In this document: piece by piece, positions 14,839-21,857 of the stretch
How positions within the stretch are numbered: the stretch's first letter is position 1
Layout: every line of letters begins with the position of its first letter
Source: CAZEQJ01 sp964514385
GTDB taxonomy: Bacteria > Bacteroidota > Bacteroidia > Cytophagales > Cyclobacteriaceae
Reading direction: 5' to 3'
Assembly: GCA_964514385.1 (NCBI GenBank)
Contig: CAZEQJ010000045.1
Span: forward strand, 1 to 21,857
DNA length: 21,857 nucleotides
Translations under genes and position numbers: made by a program
Notes under the pieces: model-generated
What the model saw: the letters and a program-made list of their open reading frames with translations, nothing else
The model's database searches: none
What the model was told of the DNA's origin: nothing

Positions 14839-17800
14839 ATGAAGCTTATTGCGCCTCTTTACATGCTGCTTTTTCTTATGGCGGCCTTCCATTCCAATGC
14901 CCAAAGTCAGCGTGGAGGAGCTATAGAAATAAAGCTTGAGGGTGACCGATACATCACACAGGACCGAACAATCAACATCTCCGTGCTGCCTACGCGCACT
15001 AACCCTGCCATCATAAGTGAAATGAAAGTTGGCCTTGCTGATGATTACGAAAACCTGAAATGGGAGCCTTACCAGCGAAGTATGACCCTTGAGCTACCCG
15101 ATGAGGATGGAATATATGAAATCAAAGCCTCTTTGAAAGATGTCCCGGGCAATGTATCCCCTGTTGAGATTACCCGTGTTAAGCTGGACCGCACTCCACC
15201 GGAGGTAAAAAAGTTTGAAATTAACAACGAGCAACTGGTCACCAACAATAATAATCTTAGGGTGAGACTTTTCATCGAAGCTGAAGATGCCTTTCAGATG
15301 CAACTTAGCAATCAGCCGGCATTTTCCGGTAGCTGGATAGAATACGAACCGGAACGTTACTGGACACTGGGGTCACGAAATGAGGGATTTCAAATGGTAT
15401 ATGCCCGGTTCAAAGATCGTATCGGCAACGTGTCCAGCATGGTCGTAGATACGATTATCCTTGACCTCACTCCACCACAGAACTGTAAGGTTGAAATAAA
15501 TGAAGATGACAGGTTCACGAACGAAAGGAAAGTGAAGCTACGGATTTACGGAGATGATGCCACACTGGTGCGTGTAGTATCTTCGGCTAAGGCCGAGATA
15601 TTGAGCTATCGCAACGATGAAGGCAAGGATTACATGTCGCTGGACTGGGAACTCGACACACTGGACGGCAATAAAATTATAAAAGCATATTTCAGGGATG
15701 CGGCAGGTAATGTGACCATCCAACCCGTCACCAGCTCCATCATTCTCGATACTCAGGGCCCAAGTGCGCCTTTCCTGAAAATCAATAATGGAAATAAATA
15801 TTCAACCGACCCTGACGGAATAGTAAAAGTGGCTGTAGGTACACGTGTTAATCCATCCACCATCAGAATGGCCATTTCCACTGATGAAAACTTTGAAGAT
15901 GTTTCGTATACGGAATATGAACCTGTGATAAATGAGTTTAAGCTTGATGCTCAGGAGGATGGGGAAAAAGTCATATTTGCCAAATTTATTGATGAGGCCG
16001 GAAATGAATCGGTCGTAAGCATGGCTACTGTGATTTTGGATCGAAAGCCACCTATTGCAAAAAGCATTACAATAAATTCGGACTCTACCTATGCCTCTAA
16101 ATCAAGGCTAATGATACAAATGGAAGCTGAAGATGCTGTCGCCTATCAGGTAAGTAATGAAGCCTCTTTTACCAACGCCTCCCCTTTGGCACCGTACGCT
16201 ACCACTTTGGATACTATTGATGTAGGCAATGCAGAAGGTAAATTCACACTTTATGTAAGGTTCAGAGATGAAGCTGGCAATTTTTCTGATCCCATTTTTG
16301 ATGATATCATTATTGACCGCGAGCCTCCGCGTGGTGGTGTGGTGATCAATAACAACGAAAAATTTCTTACGAGAAAAGACAGAAAGGCTACATTATATCT
16401 TCGCTATGATGATGACGCCAGCTTTATGCAGGTAGTTGACTATCCTGATTTCAGCAAAAACCCCTGGCTGGAAGTGAAAGATTCAGTTGAATGGACTTTC
16501 AGTGATGAAGATGGCCCCAAAAAGGTATTTGTGCGGTTCAAGGATGCTGCCGGCAACATATCAAGAGTGTACTCCAGCGGGGTATATCTTGACAGGAACG
16601 GGCCGCAGAATCCAAGTGTCGTAATCAATGAAAATGCGCCATATGCTACCAATCCCGAAAGAAAACTATATGCACAGGTAAAAGCTGATGATGCACGCTT
16701 TGTCCAGGTTAGCACGAACAGGGAAATGGAGTCTGCCTGGTTGCCATACAGACCGATCATACCTGTTGATATGCCGGAAACGGAAGGTCAGATTACAGTT
16801 TACGCCCGTTTCAAAGATGAGGCCGGCAATATATCCGAAGCAGTCTTCGATGATATTATTATCGACTTTACTCCCCCGCAGATCACCTTCTTTACCATCG
16901 ATAACGACAGTGCATTTATTAATGATACCACCAGACAAGTGACATTAAGTATTCGTGCTGATGACGCAAAAATGATGTTTATTTCCAATCAGATCATCAC
17001 AAAAAGCGATACGTCTATCATCTGGGAACCTTATGCTGAATCACGTAAATGGGTACTTGAAAAAGGTGAAGGCACAAAACGAGTATTTATAATCACAAAA
17101 GATGAAGCCGGTAACATTTCCAACCTTGCACAGGACGACATAATTCTCGACCTTACGCCACCACAAGCTTTTCAATTGTCAATTAATAACAATGACCGGT
17201 TTACCAACAACCTGAATAAGCAGGTACAACTTGATATTATTGCTGATGCCGACGCACTTTCTGTTATGCTGTCCAATTCCAAAAATTTCAAAAACGCTTC
17301 CTGGCTTCCTATAACAAAAACCATACAGGATTGGGATCTGGATGGCGAAGATGGCAAAAAAACCATTTATGCAAAGTTCAGAGACCGGGCCGGTAATGAA
17401 TCCAAACTGGCAGAAGCCTCCATTATACTGGACCGGACACCACCGGAGGTGGAATCGTTTACTATTAACTCAGACTCCTTGTTTTCAAGGAACAAAAACC
17501 ATATCGTCAGACTTAGTCACGAAGTAGAAGAGGCCGCCTTTATGATGATTAGTGAAAATAATTTCTTTCCTGAGGCCGAGTGGGTGCCGTTTAAGACCTC
17601 GCATCCGTATAAGCTAAGCGACGGTCAAGGTGAAAAAGATATTTTTGTACAATACCGTGATGCTGCCGGCAACATTTCTGATATCGTGAGTGACCAGATC
17701 ATACTGGATTACACACCACCCGAAGTAGTCAAATTTCAGATAAACGATGGTGCTGAATGGACGAATGATCAGGAGAAGAAAGTTACTGTAACCTGTTTCG

Positions 17801-18000
17801 TAGAAGGTGCATATGAAATGATGGTCACTTCTAAAACCGACTTCAACGGAGTTTCATGGGAGGCCTTCACACCTACTATTGAGGATTTTATACTTGAAGG
17901 TGATGACGGGCCAAAAAAGGTTACCGCTGTTTTCAGAGATGAAGCGGGTAATATAAGCAGGCCCGTTTCAGCGGTAATTAAATTAAAACGAGAGTTTTAA
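14839..18000 (+). CDS. secreted protein of about 11 tandem Ig-like repeats
   Basis: Large exported protein (1053 residues) of unknown function. The ATG at 14839 begins a good signal peptide (MKLIAPLYMLLFLMAAF, then HSNAQ before the mature start). The longer frame to a GTG at 14725 adds 38 hydrophilic residues ahead of it and is less likely. The rest is tandem modules of 91-96 residues. Each ends in a pattern like FRDEAGNIS, then IILDxTPP, and restarts with xINNDxxFTN. Ten hinge motifs of the LDxTPP type occur (first near 15187, last near 17704), three with GP instead of PP or otherwise altered. The modules are probably beta-sandwich Ig-like folds making a rod outside the cell. The last module ends at KLKREF. 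I see no enzyme domain, lipobox, transmembrane anchor or type IX sorting domain. Confidence 0.85.
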   Translation: MKLIAPLYMLLFLMAAFHSNAQSQRGGAIEIKLEGDRYITQDRTINISVLPTRTNPAIISEMKVGLADDYENLKWEPYQRSMTLELPDEDGIYEIKASLKDVPGNVSPVEITRVKLDRTPPEVKKFEINNEQLVTNNNNLRVRLFIEAEDAFQMQLSNQPAFSGSWIEYEPERYWTLGSRNEGFQMVYARFKDRIGNVSSMVVDTIILDLTPPQNCKVEINEDDRFTNERKVKLRIYGDDATLVRVVSSAKAEILSYRNDEGKDYMSLDWELDTLDGNKIIKAYFRDAAGNVTIQPVTSSIILDTQGPSAPFLKINNGNKYSTDPDGIVKVAVGTRVNPSTIRMAISTDENFEDVSYTEYEPVINEFKLDAQEDGEKVIFAKFIDEAGNESVVSMATVILDRKPPIAKSITINSDSTYASKSRLMIQMEAEDAVAYQVSNEASFTNASPLAPYATTLDTIDVGNAEGKFTLYVRFRDEAGNFSDPIFDDIIIDREPPRGGVVINNNEKFLTRKDRKATLYLRYDDDASFMQVVDYPDFSKNPWLEVKDSVEWTFSDEDGPKKVFVRFKDAAGNISRVYSSGVYLDRNGPQNPSVVINENAPYATNPERKLYAQVKADDARFVQVSTNREMESAWLPYRPIIPVDMPETEGQITVYARFKDEAGNISEAVFDDIIIDFTPPQITFFTIDNDSAFINDTTRQVTLSIRADDAKMMFISNQIITKSDTSIIWEPYAESRKWVLEKGEGTKRVFIITKDEAGNISNLAQDDIILDLTPPQAFQLSINNNDRFTNNLNKQVQLDIIADADALSVMLSNSKNFKNASWLPITKTIQDWDLDGEDGKKTIYAKFRDRAGNESKLAEASIILDRTPPEVESFTINSDSLFSRNKNHIVRLSHEVEEAAFMMISENNFFPEAEWVPFKTSHPYKLSDGQGEKDIFVQYRDAAGNISDIVSDQIILDYTPPEVVKFQINDGAEWTNDQEKKVTVTCFVEGAYEMMVTSKTDFNGVSWEAFTPTIEDFILEGDDGPKKVTAVFRDEAGNISRPVSAVIKLKREF
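15187..17727 (+). repeat. tandem protein-level repeats, period about 273-288 bases
   Basis: The ten hinge motifs fall near 15187, 15463, 15748, 16036, 16312, 16588, 16861, 17146, 17431 and 17704, giving periods of 273-288 bases. Conservation is at protein level; the DNA of the copies has clearly diverged, so the array is old rather than recently expanded. Confidence 0.85.
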
Positions 18001-18001
18001 A

Positions 18002-18023
18002 GAGGGGGATTTTGCACCCCCTC
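18002..18023. terminator. GC-rich hairpin between convergent genes
   Basis: GAGGGGG pairs with CCCCCTC around an 8-base loop, directly after the stop of the Ig-repeat gene and 6 bases from the end of the convergent gene. Only a short T-run (TTT) follows on the minus strand and none on the plus strand. It probably serves both genes. Confidence 0.6.
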
Positions 18024-18028
18024 ATATG

Positions 18029-18535
18029 CTATTCATCATCAGAATCCGCATCTGCATTTTCGTTATCTTCACGTAAAGCCTTGAACTCAGCCATATATTC
18101 ATCAACCTTGGCTTTTAGCTCAGGATCTGTTTTCATGGCCTTTCTTATTTTATTGTAGGCTTTTACTGTTACTTCTTCTTTGATGAGATCGATTTTAAGC
18201 TGTCGAATAGATTCAATTCGCTCCTCAGTAAACTTCACAATATCCTCATATGCTGTGATCTGCTCCGCAGTAGCACCGATTTCAACCAACTTCACTGAAT
18301 CAGGATAAGCTTGCTTGATATCATTGTACATGCCTTTCAACACCTCAGAAGCGTTGATATTTTCTGAAATCACAGTTTCCTGCACCTCCTTGTAATACGC
18401 CACTGTATCTTCCATCCAGGCGAACAACCTGATCTCCTCTTCTGTAATCTCCTCTTCCTCTTCCTGTGCTGATGCGTTGAATGATATGACAAGGGTCAGC
18501 ATTAAACTTAAATAAAAAAAGATTGATTTATTCAT
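18029..18535 (-). CDS. small secreted acidic protein, DUF4168-like
   Basis: Exported protein of 168 residues, function unknown. The ATG at 18535 gives a clean signal peptide (MNKSIFFYLSLMLTLVISF, ending NASAQ). An upstream in-frame start at 18568 would add 11 residues ahead of it. The mature part is helical and strongly acidic, beginning EEEEEITEEEIRLF and ending in a run rich in Asp and Glu (DNENADADSDDE). The opening ITEEEIRLFAWM and the closing YNKIRKAMKTDPELKAKV resemble the two halves of DUF4168, found in periplasmic proteins of Bacteroidota, Cyanobacteria and Proteobacteria. That assignment is from memory of the pattern and is tentative. It is divergent from the TauE/SafE gene, with its own promoter. 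Confidence 0.75.
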   Translation of the reverse strand: MNKSIFFYLSLMLTLVISFNASAQEEEEEITEEEIRLFAWMEDTVAYYKEVQETVISENINASEVLKGMYNDIKQAYPDSVKLVEIGATAEQITAYEDIVKFTEERIESIRQLKIDLIKEEVTVKAYNKIRKAMKTDPELKAKVDEYMAEFKALREDNENADADSDDE

Positions 18536-18565
18536 GATGTTTAGATTTGGTTTTATACGAATTGG

Positions 18566-18596
18566 CAAATATGTTAATCATTACACTAACTTTCAA
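18566..18596 (-). promoter_or_regulatory. promoter of the DUF4168-like gene (TTG-N20-CATATTTG)
   Basis: On the minus strand a TTG (18596-18594) is followed after 20 bases by CATATTTG (18573-18566), one mismatch from TAnnTTTG. Spacing is right for the Bacteroidota sigma-A promoter. It lies about 30 bases upstream of the ATG at 18535. Confidence 0.5.
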
Positions 18597-18629
18597 CCAA
18601 ATTGTTTGTTGTAACTCTTAAAAATCTCA

Positions 18630-19391
18630 GTGGAAATCTTCATTTCGAACCCGTTTTCGCCGGATTCTATATCAGGATGGTTCATTATCATTATATGTGC
18701 TTTTTTGATAGGTATGGCCAAAGCCGGGATAGCCGGTACAGGCATGATCGTAATACCTTTGCTGGCGCAGTTGTATGGTGGAAAAGCTTCGTCCGGATTT
18801 TTGTTGCCCATTCTTATCATTGCTGATATTGCCGCTGTAATATACTACAACCGGCATGCTCGCTGGGACCATATTTTCAGGTTGATGCCCTGGACGGTAA
18901 CCGGAGTAATAGCCGGCACATGGGTAGGTGATGCCATATCTGATCAGGTCTTCACCCTGCTTTTAACAATTTTCGTCATTGGTGGCGTACTGATCATGCT
19001 CTGGCGGGATAGTAAAAAGGAAGTAAAAGTACCCAGTCACTGGTCGGTGGCTGCCATTTTAGGTTTTCTGGGCGGATTTACTACTATGGTAGGGAACGCA
19101 GCAGGCCCTGTTCTAGCACTTTACCTGTTATCGATGAAGCTACCAAAAAACAATTTTATCGGTACTGCAGCATGGTTTTTCTTTATAATAAATGTAATAA
19201 AGGTACCTTTTCATGTGTTTGTGTGGCATACCATTAGTACGGACTCCTTTGTAATAAACCTTTCGCTGGCACCCGCTATCATTGGCGGCATTTTTTTGGG
19301 AATATGGATTGTGAAGTTTATTTCCAATACCTGGTATCGCTATTTTATTATGGCCACTTTGGTGCTATCCATAGTATTTCTGTTCGTTTAA
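18630..19391 (+). CDS. TauE/SafE family membrane permease (sulfite exporter family)
   Basis: Integral inner-membrane protein (253 residues) of the TauE/SafE (DUF81) family, which exports sulfite, sulfoacetate or related organic anions. About seven to eight hydrophobic segments are visible. The two-fold repeat signature appears as GMAKAGIAGTGMIVIPLLA near the N-terminus and GFLGGFTTMVGNAAGP in the middle. The start is a GTG: the frame is closed by a TAA at 18612-18614 and the only in-frame ATG before the core lies inside the first membrane segment. The stop codon overlaps that of the convergent DUF3078 gene. No sulfur-metabolism gene is adjacent, so the substrate is open. Confidence 0.9.
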   Translation: MEIFISNPFSPDSISGWFIIIICAFLIGMAKAGIAGTGMIVIPLLAQLYGGKASSGFLLPILIIADIAAVIYYNRHARWDHIFRLMPWTVTGVIAGTWVGDAISDQVFTLLLTIFVIGGVLIMLWRDSKKEVKVPSHWSVAAILGFLGGFTTMVGNAAGPVLALYLLSMKLPKNNFIGTAAWFFFIINVIKVPFHVFVWHTISTDSFVINLSLAPAIIGGIFLGIWIVKFISNTWYRYFIMATLVLSIVFLFV

Positions 19392-20275
19392 AACTTAACC
19401 AGCAGCCCCAGCCCAAGGATAGTGCTGGCCTGAATTTCATCTATCTGATCGATATCGTAGATGGATATTGTGGAAATGTTGATGGAGATGTACTTGGTTA
19501 CCTCAGCTGTGACGGCTACGTCCAGGCGATGATCGATTGATTCTATCTGATCCAGTTCCTCATAGTTAGCAAACAACTGATAACGAATCTTCACGTTCAG
19601 GTTATCGTTTACATCTTCCTGGTAATCAGCGATAAGCTGAAAAGCGTACCACTCATACCTGACCTGAGATCCTATATCAACACCGTAGTTTTCAGGCACA
19701 TTCCGGTATATTGTTGTGTCCAGCACAAACGTAAGACGTGGTGCAAATGGAGATAATGAAAGCGTGAATGATTCGTTGGGGTCGTAACTGAAACCAAGTG
19801 ATCCGGTAAGGAAAGCCGGTGCCATAAAGGCAGAAATCAACTGTGGCTCGGCATTATCCGGAAAGCGAAAACCGTTATCGAACTGGGTGAGGAACTGCAG
19901 ATTGGCACTCATGTCCCAGTGCTCATTCATACTGTACCCCAGCTTGTTATTGAAAAAGATCTTATCCTGGGTTTTTCTAAGCTCAACATTTCCATTATTC
20001 TGACGCTGAATACCATAAAGCAATTCCAGCGTACTAGTAAACCTGTAATTACCCTTCCTGTAGCTCGCTTTAGAATTCAGAAATGAGGATAGGGATATGG
20101 CATCCGTACCCCCACCTGTCCAGTTATCTGAAAAGTCAGAGAAGTTAAAGTTGGCGCCAAACTGATTGGAAAAAGTCCAGTAAGTTGTATCCTTTTCAGT
20201 TTCCTGAGGTTGATCCTGTGCCAGCAGCGGTCCGGCTACCAAAAATAACAGGAGGAGTATGTTAAATCTGATCAT
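19388..20275 (-). CDS. DUF3078 domain-containing outer-membrane protein
   Basis: Predicted outer-membrane beta-barrel protein of 295 residues from the ATG at 20275 (a TTG two codons upstream is less likely). It has a signal peptide (MIRFNILLLLFLVAGPLLAQ). The mature part contains FSDNWTGGGTDAISLSSFLN, YRKGNYRFTSTLELLYG, KIFFNNKLGYSMNEHWDMS and alternating beta-strand patterns up to a final LGLGLLVKF with the terminal aromatic residue typical of barrels. This matches DUF3078, a family largely restricted to Bacteroidota with no known function. It lies downstream of the tolC-like gene on the same strand but behind a strong terminator, so it needs its own promoter or read-through. A near-match -7 box with one extra base overlaps the terminator's T-run. 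Confidence 0.85.
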   Translation of the reverse strand: MIRFNILLLLFLVAGPLLAQDQPQETEKDTTYWTFSNQFGANFNFSDFSDNWTGGGTDAISLSSFLNSKASYRKGNYRFTSTLELLYGIQRQNNGNVELRKTQDKIFFNNKLGYSMNEHWDMSANLQFLTQFDNGFRFPDNAEPQLISAFMAPAFLTGSLGFSYDPNESFTLSLSPFAPRLTFVLDTTIYRNVPENYGVDIGSQVRYEWYAFQLIADYQEDVNDNLNVKIRYQLFANYEELDQIESIDHRLDVAVTAEVTKYISINISTISIYDIDQIDEIQASTILGLGLLVKF

Positions 20276-20286
20276 GACCAAAAATA

Positions 20287-20315
20287 AAAAAAGGCCATAA
20301 ATATTGATGGCCTTC
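20287..20315 (-). terminator. Rho-independent terminator after the TolC-family gene
   Basis: On the minus strand AAGGCCAT pairs perfectly with ATGGCCTT (plus 20292-20315) around an 8-base loop, followed by a run of seven T (20293-20287). It ends only about 11 bases before the DUF3078 start codon. Confidence 0.88.
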
Positions 20316-20325
20316 TTCCTGTTTT

Positions 20326-21759
20326 TTAAAATTCTATCGGCTTGCCCTGGTAAAAGTCGAGTATTTTCAACCTGACGATATAATCGTATTTTGATCGTAC
20401 CAGATTAGCCTGTGCCGCCCGCAGGTCACTGTTTACCTGATTATAGGAAAATACATCTGCAGCACCCAGCTGATACTGTGTCCGCAACATTCGAAAGTTT
20501 TCCTCCAATGCCGTCAGTTGTTTCTTATTCGATTCATATGTTTTGCTGGCTACCTTTGCATCAAGATACGCCTGCTCTATTTCCTGCCGCAGGGTGTTTT
20601 TTACGTTTTCGGATGTCAGTTTTGCATTGTCCATGGAGAGTAACGCCTGATTTATGCTCGCTTTTGTGTTGTACCGGTTGTAGATAGGGATATTCAGGTT
20701 AAGAAACAGACCCTGATTTCGGTTAAAGTCCAGCTGATTGAAGTAGGTATTGGAAATAGTTTCTGCCGGTACTGAAAAAGATGTGATCACATCCTCACCT
20801 GAAGCCGTCTGACCAATTACCCTTGTTTGTTGGATATTTTCTGTACCCTGACGGGGAAGAGTGGACGGAGCCACACTGGAATAGGCGGTGGAAATACTGC
20901 CTGAAAGAGATAACGATGGCAACAAAGCACCTTTCGCAATTTCATAATTGTATTCAGAGGCCTCCTCATTTAATGTTATTCTTTTTATCTCCGGCATTAC
21001 CGTAAGGGCTACCTGATAGATCTCATCCGGTGATAGTGCGTACATAAATACTTCCGGCTCGTCCAGCTCGGGTATTACGATAGAAAAATCGTCACTCACA
21101 GGAATCTGCAGGGCCTGCTGCAACTGAAGCTTACTTATTTCAAGCGCATTCTCGGCATTTACGAGGTTTAGCTCATCTGTAGCCAGCTGCGACTCGATAT
21201 TGAGTTCATTTATTTTGGGCAGCACACCTGATTTTACCTGGGCGCGCGTCTGCTCAAGCAGTGACTGAGTAGCTTCCAGGTTTACCTTTGATGCCTCCAG
21301 CAACTCCTGATTAAATAAGATCTGTGTGTATAACAGCACTATATTGAGTGCTACATCATTTTTCACTTCGTCCAGCGCATATGTACTCAGGTCAACCAAC
21401 AACTCGTTGCGTTGTATCGTGTTGTAGGTCTGCATTCCGTTGAATAAATTGACGCTCGTACTGACATTAAAGTTATTGGAAGTCACCGGATCTTCCACGA
21501 ACTGGTTGGTAAAAGGATCAATGGAACGCCCCTGATTAAACCGGAATCCGGTCGAAAAATTGAGGTTAGGATACCGCTGATGCTTGGAGCGGGTCAGATC
21601 GTTCTGGCTGTTCAATACCTCTATCCTCGACTGACGTACGCTGATGTTATTTTTGAGAGCATATTCAATACAGTCCTGCAGAGAATATTCAGTCTTTTGC
21701 GCAGTAACATGCAGGCTGATAATAAAACCAGCCAAAAGCAATAGTTTACATTTATTCAT
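20326..21759 (-). CDS. TolC family outer-membrane efflux channel protein
   Basis: Outer-membrane channel of the OEP/TolC family, which forms the exit duct of tripartite efflux pumps or type I secretion systems. The ATG at 21759 starts a signal peptide (MNKCKLLLLAGFIISLHVTAQ, 21 residues with the last at the cleavage region), giving 477 residues. A start at 21786 would add nine charged residues ahead of it. The mature protein begins YSLQDCIEYALKNN and has two OEP repeats of long coiled-coil helices and beta strands. The second opens near YEIAKGALLPSLSLSGS and ends with QLGAADVFSYNQVNSDLRAAQANLV. No membrane-fusion or RND/ABC pump gene is in the window, and it is flanked by its own promoter and a terminator, so it seems to be transcribed alone. 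Confidence 0.92.
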   Translation of the reverse strand: MNKCKLLLLAGFIISLHVTAQKTEYSLQDCIEYALKNNISVRQSRIEVLNSQNDLTRSKHQRYPNLNFSTGFRFNQGRSIDPFTNQFVEDPVTSNNFNVSTSVNLFNGMQTYNTIQRNELLVDLSTYALDEVKNDVALNIVLLYTQILFNQELLEASKVNLEATQSLLEQTRAQVKSGVLPKINELNIESQLATDELNLVNAENALEISKLQLQQALQIPVSDDFSIVIPELDEPEVFMYALSPDEIYQVALTVMPEIKRITLNEEASEYNYEIAKGALLPSLSLSGSISTAYSSVAPSTLPRQGTENIQQTRVIGQTASGEDVITSFSVPAETISNTYFNQLDFNRNQGLFLNLNIPIYNRYNTKASINQALLSMDNAKLTSENVKNTLRQEIEQAYLDAKVASKTYESNKKQLTALEENFRMLRTQYQLGAADVFSYNQVNSDLRAAQANLVRSKYDYIVRLKILDFYQGKPIEF

Positions 21760-21783
21760 TCTAATTTTGAGTTTAGACCTCGG

Positions 21784-21791
21784 CAAAGATA
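21784..21791 (-). promoter_or_regulatory. candidate -7 box (TATCTTTG) of the TolC-family gene
   Basis: A perfect TAnnTTTG match on the minus strand, 24 bases upstream of the ATG at 21759. A T-rich stretch lies at about the -33 distance but without a TTG. Confidence 0.5.
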
Positions 21792-21857
21792 GTATTTTTG
21801 CAGATAGAAAAATTAGCCTTTATTTTTTCGAACAATTAAAGGTTTCAACGGTAGTAC

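Noticed and set aside
15187..17727. Periodic repeats as a CRISPR array or satellite
   Set aside because: The period is about 280 bases within one open reading frame and is conserved at protein, not DNA, level.
18602..18826. Alternative plus-strand frame beginning at 18602
   Set aside because: It overlaps the TauE/SafE frame, which continues for 253 hydrophobic residues with family motifs; the alternative has none.

Overview
The window looks like a scaffold from a Bacteroidota bacterium, most likely of the order Cytophagales. Several upstream regions carry the Bacteroidota-type promoter -7 box TAnnTTTG. The protein set also fits: a DUF3078 outer-membrane protein, a HAMP-GAF-PAS sensor with no output domain, a MenC of the enolase family, and a sufBCDSE cluster followed by a SufT-like gene and a bacilliredoxin. 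A run of 10 Ns at 12837-12846 marks an assembly gap, so this is draft sequence. The order-level placement is inference.

Left part, minus strand (1-5918). A membrane sensor gene (helical periplasmic domain, HAMP, GAF, coiled coil, PAS) reads into an ABC importer of the glycine betaine/choline (OpuB/ProV-ProW) type. The importer has an ATPase and a permease fused to a substrate-binding domain that runs off the left edge. Upstream lies fadD (long-chain acyl-CoA ligase) with its own terminator. Upstream of fadD is a 113-nt tRNA-like element: a class II (Leu-like) body with a very long variable arm and an Asp-like GTC anticodon loop. It is the oddest object in the window.

Centre, plus strand (6056-12442). 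An Lrp/AsnC regulator ends in a clear terminator. Next is a compact iron-sulfur cluster assembly operon, sufB-sufC-sufD-sufS-sufE, a SufT-like DUF59 gene and a bacilliredoxin, with short gaps or overlaps throughout. Its promoter carries a perfect 7-3-7 palindrome over the -33 region, a likely repressor operator.

Right part (12474-21857). menC (minus, broken only by the assembly gap) and queA (plus) diverge from start codons that overlap. Then come a secreted protein of about 11 Ig-like repeats, a small acidic secreted DUF4168-like protein (minus), a TauE/SafE permease (plus), a DUF3078 protein (minus) and a TolC-family channel (minus). Convergent pairs are separated by hairpins or overlap at their stop codons.

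The genes are mainly housekeeping (Fe-S assembly, menaquinone, queuosine, fatty-acid activation) plus envelope functions. I see no phage, insertion sequence, CRISPR array or defence island. The best candidates for something undescribed are the tRNA-like RNA, the suf operator, and the pairing of an output-less sensor with an osmoprotectant-type importer.
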